DNA of 64,000 bases from Flammeovirgaceae bacterium 311. Lineage in GTDB: Bacteria; Bacteroidota; Bacteroidia; Cytophagales; Cyclobacteriaceae. The notes under the pieces were generated by a model. The model searched no databases and was not told the DNA's origin. It worked only from the letters and a program-made list of their open reading frames with translations. Made by a program: the position numbers and the translations under genes. The stretch spans positions 6,398,501 to 6,462,500 of the forward strand of contig CP004371.1 of the NCBI GenBank assembly GCA_000597885.1, given 5' to 3'. Shown here piece after piece: positions 1-6,763 of the stretch. Within the stretch, counting starts at the first letter, position 1; the number at the start of each line of letters is the position of its first letter.

Positions 1-971
1 TTAAATTCCATGCTGCCGGTCAGTACTTTAGGAGCCATAGGCGAACGCTGCTGATCCTTGTTGAAAGAAGCCAAAACGCTGTCGATCTTCCTGCTTAGCT
101 TTTCAGCGCCAAACTCATTCATGTGGTCGGCGTCGTAAAAATCTCTTTCCACAAATGCATCATCCTGCAGCAGGTTAATGTAGTAGGTATTATCAAAGGC
201 TTTGTCCAGCTCCTGTGCTGTAGAAATTGCCATGTTCAGCTGTACGGGATACAGGTTTTTCACATAGGTTTCGTAGGCTGGTGGTGTGTACAGCAGTACC
301 CTGATGTTCCTTTTTTCTGCAAATTTTATAATGGAGAGCATGGCCTGGTAATTTTCTTCGAAATCGGCCAGATCGCGGTAGGTATGCATTTCTGCAGTAT
401 GCGCACCTGTTTCTGCCAGGTCTCTTCTTTTGGCATAGGTGTTATTCAGTCCATAGCCCAGAGCAGAACAGGCTATCTCTGCATTATTTTTCAGGTAGTA
501 GTTGTACATGCGCAATAAGCCCGATTTTACAGAATTACTTAAAATTTCCGAATAGTCGTTAAGCCTGTTGGTGGTATAGAGGTCATGATAAATAGAGTAG
601 TTTTTTACCCGCCAGGACTCGGTGCCGGTTTCAATTTTATAATGAAAGCTAAAGTATGATACCGGAACTACAATGGTTTCTAGCTTTTTGCTGTTGCTGA
701 AATAGCGCTCTAATATTTTGTAATCATAGCCAACTGACTGAGCAACCTGGCCTGCGTTAAAGCTCTTCTTGCTAATAAACTGGGGATTGATGCCAAAATA
801 GGCATGAGAGCTGCCTAAGAACAGTACTTCAATGCTGTCGGCATTATTTTTCAGGTATTCCTTTTTATATACATAATCGTTAGGAATATTTCGTAAGCCT
901 ATTTCCAGGCCAATACCCAGCACAACGATTGGCAAAGCAAAAAGCAGAACTAGTTTTAAAAATTTGTTCAT
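1..971 (-). CDS. SGNH-hydrolase-like protein, partner of the MBOAT acyltransferase (3' end outside window)
   Basis: The reading frame is open from the ATG at 971 down to base 1 with no stop, so the C-terminus lies outside the window; at least 323 residues are visible. An N-terminal hydrophobic segment (about residues 4-22) would anchor or export it. FLGSSHAYFG at about residues 51-60 resembles the block-I nucleophile region of SGNH esterases, and DADHMNEFG near residue 283 resembles the block-V Asp-x-x-His. It starts 2 nt after the stop of the upstream MBOAT gene, so the two are almost certainly cotranscribed. In alginate and cell-wall O-acetylation systems, MBOAT proteins work with such SGNH/DltD/AlgX-like proteins outside the inner membrane. 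The polymer modified here is unknown. Confidence 0.82.
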   Translation of the reverse strand, partial: MNKFLKLVLLFALPIVVLGIGLEIGLRNIPNDYVYKKEYLKNNADSIEVLFLGSSHAYFGINPQFISKKSFNAGQVAQSVGYDYKILERYFSNSKKLETIVVPVSYFSFHYKIETGTESWRVKNYSIYHDLYTTNRLNDYSEILSNSVKSGLLRMYNYYLKNNAEIACSALGYGLNNTYAKRRDLAETGAHTAEMHTYRDLADFEENYQAMLSIIKFAEKRNIRVLLYTPPAYETYVKNLYPVQLNMAISTAQELDKAFDNTYYINLLQDDAFVERDFYDADHMNEFGAEKLSRKIDSVLASFNKDQQRSPMAPKVLTGSMEF

Positions 972-973
972 GA

Positions 974-2410
974 TCAGAATTGGAAATAAATGAACGCCTG
1001 TTTTTTATCGCCCAATATAATAATAGCACCCACCAGGCAGTAATAAAAGGCCCATTTGGTAGGGCGGGGCCATTTTACGCCAATGCGGGCAATGGCATAT
1101 TCATCCTCTCTGCCTATCCATTCTATTACCATAAATACAGCGATGAGTGCCAGTACCCGGACTGGAAATATCTCAGGTGTAACAAACAGGGTGGAGGAGA
1201 ATATTTCAGAGATATAACTCAGGGCATGGCCAATGTTCTCAGCTCTGAAGAAAATCCAGGCAAGCACTGTAAGGCTAAAGGTTAGCACCATGTTCATAAC
1301 ATCTTTGGCTGAGGGTAGCGCCCGGCCTTCTGCTACAATTCCCAGGTTATTGCGGTTTTTACCCAATAGCATCAGGGGCAGAAAGTAGAGGGCATTCAGA
1401 CCTCCCCAGACAATAAAGGTCCAGTTAGCGCCATGCCAGAAACCACTCACCAGGAAGATGATAAAGATATTGCGGATACTTAACCAGAGGCCGCCCTTGC
1501 TGCCTCCCAGCGGAATGTAGAGGTAATCTCTGAACCAGGTAGACAGAGAAATATGCCAGCGCCTCCAGAATTCTGCAATATCCCTGGAGAAGTAGGGGTA
1601 GGCAAAATTGCGCATCAGGTCAAATCCAAACAGGCGGGCAGTGCCTATGGCTATATCAGAATAGCCCGAGAAATCGCCATAGATCTGGAAAGTAAAGAAA
1701 AGGGCTCCCAGTACCAGGGTGCTGCCGGAATACTCTGCAGAATTATTAAAGATCTGGTTGGCATATTCGGCACAGTTATCGGCAATCACTACTTTCTTGA
1801 ACAAGCCCCACAAGATCTGGCGCAGGCCATCTACTGCCCTGCTGTAGTCAAAACTTCTGGAAGAATTGAACTGTGGCAGCAGGTTGGTGGCTCTTTCAAT
1901 AGGACCTGCCACCAACTGTGGAAAGAAGCTGACATAGGCTGCAAAGGAAATAAAGTCCCTGGTAGGCTCCAGCTTTTTTCTGTATACATCTATGGTATAG
2001 CTAAGTGTTTGAAAGGTATAAAAGCTGATGCCAACCGGCAGAATGATATTCAGGGTATTTCCCTGAATTTCGCCTCCGAAGAAGGTAAAGGCAGTGGTGA
2101 AGTTATCGATAAAGAAGTTGTAGTACTTGAATACCCCCAGAAAACCCAGGTTTACCAGGATGCTGGTCCAGAGCAGGGCTTTTCTTTTGGTGGTGTTCTC
2201 CTGCTTTTCCAGGCTAAGACCCAGCAGGTAGTCAACAACGGTACTGAATATTACCAGTGACAGAAATCGCCAGTCCCACCAGCCATAAAAAATATAGCTG
2301 GCTACTACGATCAAAAAGTTCTGAATTCGCAGATTTTTGTTTGTTACAAACCAATAAAGTATAAAAATTATTGGTAAGAAAATCGCAAAATCAATTGAAT
2401 TGAAAATCAT
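974..2410 (-). CDS. MBOAT family membrane-bound O-acyltransferase (AlgI/DltB-like)
   Basis: A 478-residue polytopic membrane protein with many hydrophobic helices. The conserved MBOAT core is visible: FWRRWHISLSTWFRDYLYIP with the first His near residue 286, and SGFWHGANWTFIVWG with the family's second conserved His near residue 325. Members pass acyl groups, often acetyl, across the inner membrane to extracellular polymers. The ATG at 2410 has a Shine-Dalgarno-like GGAGG about ten bases upstream, uncommon in this window. The SGNH-like gene follows after 2 nt, which points to a two-gene O-acylation unit for an exopolysaccharide or envelope polymer. Assignment to the family is firm; the substrate is not. 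Confidence 0.93.
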   Translation of the reverse strand: MIFNSIDFAIFLPIIFILYWFVTNKNLRIQNFLIVVASYIFYGWWDWRFLSLVIFSTVVDYLLGLSLEKQENTTKRKALLWTSILVNLGFLGVFKYYNFFIDNFTTAFTFFGGEIQGNTLNIILPVGISFYTFQTLSYTIDVYRKKLEPTRDFISFAAYVSFFPQLVAGPIERATNLLPQFNSSRSFDYSRAVDGLRQILWGLFKKVVIADNCAEYANQIFNNSAEYSGSTLVLGALFFTFQIYGDFSGYSDIAIGTARLFGFDLMRNFAYPYFSRDIAEFWRRWHISLSTWFRDYLYIPLGGSKGGLWLSIRNIFIIFLVSGFWHGANWTFIVWGGLNALYFLPLMLLGKNRNNLGIVAEGRALPSAKDVMNMVLTFSLTVLAWIFFRAENIGHALSYISEIFSSTLFVTPEIFPVRVLALIAVFMVIEWIGREDEYAIARIGVKWPRPTKWAFYYCLVGAIIILGDKKQAFIYFQF

Positions 2411-2970
2411 CTCAAGGATCCCTCCAAAAAACTAGAGTTATTAAACTGGATAAACAAGGAAAAATTTTGGATTATTGAAATAAAGAAAATTCCATCCAAA
2501 AAACAAGTATTCTTAAACCAACACTATATTTTTGAATAAAATAATCAGGTGCTGTGATAAATGGATCTACAATTCATATCTTGTGAAATCTTATAAAAAA
2601 CAGGCGAATACTGATTTTTATCCTTTATTTTCAAAGAAAGATTAGAAACTATTTGCTATTCTCGTAATATTTCGTATATTATTATGAGCAGCAGTATGTC
2701 TTCACCTATTGGGAAAATAGAAAGACAATGATTTTTAGCCATCAAAGCCTGGCGATTAATTGCTAATTATTGAGCAAAGATCCACCTGATGAACATACTG
2801 AAGATAGTATTTTACTCAAGCATTTCCAGAGTAATGATCTGCTAAAAAAGTTTTTCTGCCAGTGAATGCCAAAACGGGATTTATACTTCTCGAGGGTGTT
2901 CTACGCATGAACTTATAAATCTGTTGCCGGAATTTGTAACAATATTTTAAATTATTTATCAACACTTCAT
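2411..2970. other. AT-rich intergenic region without a clear gene
   Basis: This 560-base gap separates the leftward MBOAT unit from the rightward 133-residue gene, so promoters for both should lie here, but no convincing TTTG/TAnnTTTG pair was found. A 31-codon open stretch from TTG at 2770 to TGA at 2863 reads LLKHFQSNDLLKKFF near its end, vaguely like the start of a helical regulator. It is too short to call and may be a gene relic. Confidence 0.4.
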
Positions 2971-3372
2971 ATGCTACACACTAGAAAAAGAACCGACGAA
3001 TACAATTCACTTGCAGAACAGGTTATTAATTACGCGCAAAAATCTGGTTATGAGGATATTAAAGCAGACTTCGAAGGCTATAGCAGCCCTGCTTCCCTCA
3101 AAATGGTAAACCAGGGTATTACCCTGACTCCGGATTTTACTGCAATGCGGGGAAGCGGCAAGTATTATTTCGAGCTGGTTGTGAAGAATCCTGATGAAGA
3201 AGAACAGAGCACACTGATCAGTAAATGGAAAGCCCTTGAAGTATTTGCTAAAATGAAAGGTGGCAGCCTTAACTTATTTGTGCCACGGGGCAGCTATAAG
3301 TTTGCAGCGGAACTTGTGCAGGAACATGATATCGATGCAAAGATGATCAAATTATCTGATATAAAAGCGTAG
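2971..3372 (+). CDS. Conserved-looking small protein, possible restriction-endonuclease-like fold
   Basis: A 133-residue soluble protein with no signal peptide or membrane segment; I do not recognise a named family. The N-terminal third is predicted helical (EYNSLAEQVINYAQKSGYEDI). TPDFTAMRGSGKYYFELVVK follows at about residues 52-71, and a helix with KWKALEVFAKMKGG comes after it. A PD, an acidic strand and a lysine in that order recall the PD-(D/E)xK nuclease layout, but the final ExK spacing is not canonical, so at best it is a degenerate member. Start and reading frame are credible because the composition matches the neighbouring genes. It is monocistronic: an AGAAG/CTTCT hairpin follows at about 3374 and a strong bidirectional terminator at 3597-3637. 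Confidence 0.6.
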   Translation: MLHTRKRTDEYNSLAEQVINYAQKSGYEDIKADFEGYSSPASLKMVNQGITLTPDFTAMRGSGKYYFELVVKNPDEEEQSTLISKWKALEVFAKMKGGSLNLFVPRGSYKFAAELVQEHDIDAKMIKLSDIKA

Positions 3373-3596
3373 AGAAGTTAGCTTCTGTGCTTTAAGAAAA
3401 CAGCTTTTCTGCTATAATTAAATATACATTATACATTATTACAGATGGGTATATTTATTTAACAGTAGTTTATAAAAGGTAAATTCTTTAAATATTTGAT
3501 ATTTTAAGCAAGGCAACAGGATATAATTATTGATAATGTGATAGTATCCTTGGGCTGAAATCTGGCTGATAAGATTTTGATTAAAAAAGATAGCTA

Positions 3597-3637
3597 AATA
3601 ATAAGGCAACAGACCATACGGCTGTTGCCTTATTATT
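3597..3637. terminator. Bidirectional intrinsic terminator
   Basis: A 16-bp perfect stem pairs 3597-3612 (ending GGCAACAG) with 3622-3637 (starting CTGTTGCC) around a 9-nt loop. The AT-rich outer ends give T-rich tracts on both strands. It lies between the convergent genes 2971-3372 and 3666-4988 and can serve both. Confidence 0.85.
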
Positions 3638-3665
3638 TTAGTATCGCTGCGAGGTGTCGGCTCGC

Positions 3666-4988
3666 TCACCTTATTTCAACTTCTGCAAGACCAACATATT
3701 CCAGCAGTGCATCGCGCAGTCTGGTAAATGTGCGGGTAAGCAGTTCCTCATTTTCTTCCAGCAGCGTTACCCTAAATCCTTTCAGGTCGGAGCAGAAGGA
3801 TGAGATAGGAACCACACAAATGCCGGTAGCGCCCAGTAAGTAGTAAACGAATCGCTTATCGAGGGCAACATCTTTGGCCGATACCCAGCTTTCTACCATT
3901 TCCCTGATCACAGGGTTTTCTATTTTCAAGGTCTGCTCCGGGTGCAGTACGCCTTCTTTGAAAATAATGGTATTGTAAAATGCACCATAGGTTTCGTTAA
4001 AGCGCAGCTGCGGCACAGTGCCCAGTATATCAGAGATAATACGGCTCCTTTTGCCTATGTTACTGTTTTGCTCCAGACGGTAGCTGGCATAGCGGCTGTC
4101 GCCCATAATGCGCGGAATGGCCAGCTGTGGCAGTGTGGTAGAACATACTTCAATCATCTTGGCATTGTCGAGCACCGCACAAAACTTATTGAATTCATGA
4201 TCTGACTGGCGGTTGTAGTACTCCATCCAGCCGCAGCGGGAGCCCGGCCATGGCAATTCTTTGGAGATACCCTTCATGGCAATGCCTGGTACATCGCCAA
4301 TTACCTCAGCCAGGGAATATGCTTTGGCACCATTATAGGTGATGTTCAGGTAAATTTCGTCGCTGATGAGCATCAGCTTGAATTCCCGGGCAATTTCCAC
4401 TATGCGCATTAAGGTTTCCAGCGGGTACACCATTCCCGTTGGGTTATCAGGATTGATGATAAGGATGCCTATGATGTTGGGATTGTATTTAACCTTGAGG
4501 TAAAGATCGTCCAGGTCAGGATACCAATGGTTATCAGGATCGAGCTTATAGGTAATGGGTTCCTGGCCGGCATGGGCAGCTTCTGCAGAGGAGTGGGTAG
4601 AGTAGGCAGGAGAGGGGCCTATTACCCGCAGTCCCGGGTTAATGTACTGGTATACCTTGCCAATGGCATCGCCAAGTCCGTTAAAAAACAGGATATCTTC
4701 GGCTGTGATTTGCGCCCCGCCCCGCTGGTTATTCAGGCCGGCCAGGAACCTGCGTGTTTCCAGCACACCTTTGGAAGGGCAGTAGCTGTAACTCTTATTA
4801 TCCAGGGTAAGGCCTGAAATTATTTCCTTCATCCACTGAGGCACAATGGCGTTCTTTTGGATCGGATCACCAATATTCTCCCAATACACAGTCTGACCGG
4901 CCTGCTGAACCAGCTCTGCTTTCTTTACAATCTCCCTGATCTCGTAGGTCAGCTCTTTGGCTCCGGCACTTAATATCTTATGTCTCAT
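3666..4988 (-). CDS. PLP-dependent aminotransferase, class I/II (fold type I)
   Basis: A 440-residue aspartate-aminotransferase-fold enzyme. Visible family signatures are YSYCPSKGVLETRRFLAG in the N-terminal half, INPDNPTGMVYPLETL, LISDEIYLNITY, and the internal-aldimine region GISKELPWPGSRCGWMEYY, where the Lys should bind pyridoxal phosphate. The arrangement resembles alanine/tyrosine-type aminotransferases. It is divergent from the ilv operon, with about 175 bp between its start and the ilv leader peptide. It could therefore transaminate alanine, valine or a related amino acid, but the substrate cannot be read from sequence. The C-terminal part (WVSAKDVALDKRFVYYLLGATGICVVPISSF) is typical of the family. 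Confidence 0.85.
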   Translation of the reverse strand: MRHKILSAGAKELTYEIREIVKKAELVQQAGQTVYWENIGDPIQKNAIVPQWMKEIISGLTLDNKSYSYCPSKGVLETRRFLAGLNNQRGGAQITAEDILFFNGLGDAIGKVYQYINPGLRVIGPSPAYSTHSSAEAAHAGQEPITYKLDPDNHWYPDLDDLYLKVKYNPNIIGILIINPDNPTGMVYPLETLMRIVEIAREFKLMLISDEIYLNITYNGAKAYSLAEVIGDVPGIAMKGISKELPWPGSRCGWMEYYNRQSDHEFNKFCAVLDNAKMIEVCSTTLPQLAIPRIMGDSRYASYRLEQNSNIGKRSRIISDILGTVPQLRFNETYGAFYNTIIFKEGVLHPEQTLKIENPVIREMVESWVSAKDVALDKRFVYYLLGATGICVVPISSFCSDLKGFRVTLLEENEELLTRTFTRLRDALLEYVGLAEVEIR

Positions 4989-5124
4989 AGGTAAGAGGAA
5001 TGACTAAACGGGCGTAAAATTAGTGCTTTAATCTGCTGAAAAAAAAATTACTGCTAAAAGTGCCTGTTAAAATATCTTTAGCCGCTATTATGTATGCCGT
5101 AAGAAAAAATTTTCAGAATAAAAT

Positions 5125-5154
5125 TTTGATTATCGAAATTGAGGAGTACTTTTG
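5125..5154 (+). promoter_or_regulatory. Predicted ilv operon promoter (Bacteroidota type)
   Basis: TTTG at 5125-5128 (-33 element) and TACTTTTG at 5147-5154 (-7 element, consensus TAnnTTTG) are separated by 18 nt, matching the primary sigma-factor consensus of Bacteroidota. Transcription should start within a few bases of 5160, only a handful of nucleotides before the first leader-peptide ATG at 5163. The leader would then be translated from an almost leaderless mRNA. Position and spacing are read from sequence; activity is inferred. Confidence 0.7.
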
Positions 5155-5162
5155 CCTTTGTC

Positions 5163-5240
5163 ATGAACAAGCTACAGCAAATTATAGCCCCTATTATTAC
5201 CGTCGTGGTCGTACCACGAGGAACAGAGATGGCTTGCTAA
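5163..5240 (+). CDS. ilv leader peptide 1 (Ile/Val-rich attenuator peptide)
   Basis: A 25-codon ORF (ATG 5163, TAA 5238-5240) begins MNKLQQ, continues IIAPIITVVVV and ends PRGTEMAC. Eight of the eleven residues in that stretch are Ile or Val, including four Val codons in a row (GTC GTG GTC GTA) and two Ile pairs. This is the hallmark of a control peptide whose translation stalls when charged tRNA-Ile or tRNA-Val is short. The stop codon falls at the edge of an antiterminator arm (5225-5238) complementary to the 5' half of the following terminator. A 7-bp hairpin inside the ORF (5203-5219) could act as a pause site. Confidence 0.85.
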   Translation: MNKLQQIIAPIITVVVVPRGTEMAC

Positions 5241-5299
5241 GGCAGAACAGGATTTACAAACAGAAATAGCAGCAACCATCTCTTAGAGGTGGTTTTTTT
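5225..5299 (+). terminator. ilv attenuator 1: terminator with competing antiterminator
   Basis: The terminator stem AACCATCTC (5274-5282) / GAGGTGGTT (5286-5294), with one T-G wobble, has a 3-nt loop and a T-run to 5299. The competing segment AGAGATGGCTTGCT (5225-5238) can pair with AGCAACCATCTCT (5271-5283) through 13 bp with a single bulged C at 5233, which would destroy the terminator. The leader-peptide stop codon (5238-5240) abuts this segment. A ribosome finishing translation would cover it and allow termination; a ribosome stalled on the Ile/Val codons upstream would leave it free. Confidence 0.82.
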
Positions 5300-5323
5300 G
5301 TTTCAAGGCAAAATCAAACAAGC

Positions 5324-5383
5324 ATGAAATTAGCACAACTGGTCAATATACCTGTCAATATTATTCCTCACCCGCCGGGCTGA
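5324..5383 (+). CDS. ilv leader peptide 2 (second Ile/Val-rich attenuator peptide)
   Basis: A 19-codon ORF (ATG 5324, TGA 5381-5383) contains VNIPVNII (GTC AAT ATA CCT GTC AAT ATT ATT) after MKLAQL and ends PHPPG. It lies 25 nt beyond the T-run of attenuator 1 and is followed by its own terminator/antiterminator pair. Ile and Val make up five of eight central residues. A second complete control peptide in series with the first is unusual; it indicates duplicated attenuation rather than chance. Confidence 0.82.
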   Translation: MKLAQLVNIPVNIIPHPPG

Positions 5384-5456
5384 AAGGAGCAAAACCTGTT
5401 GATATCACATCACAAGCCTTTCAAAGCCCGCAGTGCTGAAAGGCTTTTCTTTTTTT
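5379..5456 (+). terminator. ilv attenuator 2: terminator with competing antiterminator
   Basis: The terminator stem AAGCCTTTCA (5414-5423) / TGAAAGGCTT (5437-5446) is a perfect 10-bp match followed by a T-rich run to 5456. The same heptamer TGAAAGG also occurs at 5381-5387, exactly over the leader-2 stop codon, and can pair with CCTTTCA at 5417-5423. GC at 5379-5380 can add two more pairs past a 2-nt bulge. The geometry is the same as in attenuator 1: stop-codon occupancy favours the terminator, stalling upstream favours antitermination. The terminator's 3' arm contains a GTG (5433) in frame with ilvE, which can mislead start calling. Confidence 0.82.
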
Positions 5457-5498
5457 ACAGCACCTGATAAAGATTTACAACCTGGAACAAAAGCATAT

Positions 5499-6398
5499 AT
5501 GTATTTCACTAGCAACACCCTCGCATTTTCCGACGGCGAATTTATAAAGGCAAAGGATTCGCATTGTAACCTGCACAGCCAGTCGCTACACTACGGTTTT
5601 GCAGTTTTCGAAGGGATCAGAGCCTACAAAACACCCACCGGCACGCAAGTTTTCAAGGCAAAGGAGCATTACGAGCGCCTGCACTACTCTGCCCGGGCAA
5701 TTGGCCTGCCTCTGGCTTATTCGGTAGAAGAGCTTACCGCCATTACCTACCAGCTTCTGGAACTTAACCAGCTGCAGGATGCCTACATACGCCCACTGGT
5801 ATTTGCCGCCGATCCGCATATGAGCCTTACCGCACCCCTTGGCAGCAATTTGTTTATGGCAGCCTGGGAATGGCCAAAGCTGCTGGGCAGCAACATGCTG
5901 CGACTGATGGTTTCGCCCTACCAGCGGCCAAATCCAAAAGCGGTGCCCCTGGAGGCAAAAGTTTCTGGCCATTATGTAAACTCTATCATGGCGAGCTCCC
6001 ATGCAAAGGCACAGGGTTACGACGAAGCCCTGCTGTTGGATATGAATGGTTATGTGGCCGAAGGACCGGGTGCCAACTTTTTTTATGAAAAAGGTGGAGA
6101 GCTATACACCGCACCCGCAGGAAGCATTTTGCGTGGTATTACCCGCAGCACTATTCTGGAACTGGCCCGGGAAGCAGGTATTACCGTACATGAACAGTTT
6201 TTTACACCAGATGCCCTGAAACTGGCAGAGGGTGCCTTTATGACCGGCACTGCGGCTGAGGTGGCAGGCGTAGCTTCTGTAAACGAATACAGTTTTAACA
6301 GGCCTTTTGCCGATACCATAGGAGGTATGCTGGCAATCCGTTATAAAGAACTGGTAACTGGTAGTTTGGTGGGCAGTGCCACTGCAGTGGAGGTATAG
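5499..6398 (+). CDS. ilvE: Branched-chain amino acid aminotransferase
   Basis: This enzyme catalyses the last step of Ile, Val and Leu synthesis, transamination of the 2-oxo acids with glutamate, in the cytoplasm. It is a fold-type IV PLP enzyme of 299 residues, typical of bacterial IlvE. Visible signatures are SLHYGFAVFEGIRAY, the PLP-lysine region EAKVSGHYVNS (Lys about residue 154), and GYVAEGPGANFF, which binds the phosphate/carboxylate. I chose the ATG at 5499 because the longer frame from GTG 5433 begins inside the attenuator-2 terminator hairpin and adds 22 unrelated residues. It is the first gene of the ilv operon and sits directly under the control of both attenuators. Confidence 0.93.
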   Translation: MYFTSNTLAFSDGEFIKAKDSHCNLHSQSLHYGFAVFEGIRAYKTPTGTQVFKAKEHYERLHYSARAIGLPLAYSVEELTAITYQLLELNQLQDAYIRPLVFAADPHMSLTAPLGSNLFMAAWEWPKLLGSNMLRLMVSPYQRPNPKAVPLEAKVSGHYVNSIMASSHAKAQGYDEALLLDMNGYVAEGPGANFFYEKGGELYTAPAGSILRGITRSTILELAREAGITVHEQFFTPDALKLAEGAFMTGTAAEVAGVASVNEYSFNRPFADTIGGMLAIRYKELVTGSLVGSATAVEV

Positions 6399-6763
6399 TG
6401 CAAGTTTAACAGGCTGAAATCTGTATGAAAAGTTAAAAAACCAGGACTCTAAACCACCAAATCAAACTGCAGAACCAGCTGCAGATCTTTTTAGAGATTG
6501 TATTTATAAAAGTATAAATAACTGATAAACAGTAAATTATAAATTAAAAAGATGGGTTTAGAAATAGTAGTAAACTGTAAAAATAGGTTTCAGGGACTGC
6601 TTGTAATAGATGTACTTTTGTAAGCAGAAGTACAAAAGCATGTTTTCGCTTAGGCGCCACTGCTACTAAAGATATAAAAAAGAATAGTCGGAACCTGATT
6701 ATCAGCAGGATGGCTCTATACCGATACCTGCAGCATAATCAGGTTCAAAAGGAATAAAACAAG
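6399..6763 (+). promoter_or_regulatory. ilvE-ilvD intergenic region with hairpins and a hydrophobic mini-ORF
   Basis: The region holds four elements. (1) CTGCAG (6467-6472)/CTGCAG (6479-6484) followed by ATCTTTTT is a weak terminator candidate. (2) A 23-codon mini-ORF at 6552-6623 has the tail GLLVIDVLL, rich in Leu/Val/Ile. (3) TACTTTTG (6613-6620) fits the -7 box but lacks a good -33 box. It overlaps an 8-bp hairpin, CTTTTGTA (6615-6622)/TACAAAAG (6631-6638). (4) A 12-bp perfect stem, GAACCTGATTAT (6691-6702)/ATAATCAGGTTC (6735-6746), ends 17 nt before ilvD and has no T-run. Some independent control of ilvD is plausible; the mechanism is not clear. Confidence 0.5.

Noticed and set aside
5203-5219. 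Palindrome TCGTGGT/ACCACGA considered as a repressor operator
   Set aside because: It lies inside the leader peptide's four Val codons and just after the transcription start, so a pause hairpin of the attenuator is the simpler reading.
6691-6746. GAACCTGAT resembles part of the TPP riboswitch consensus
   Set aside because: The CTGAGA half and the required helices are missing, and the sequence is better explained as one arm of a 12-bp perfect hairpin.
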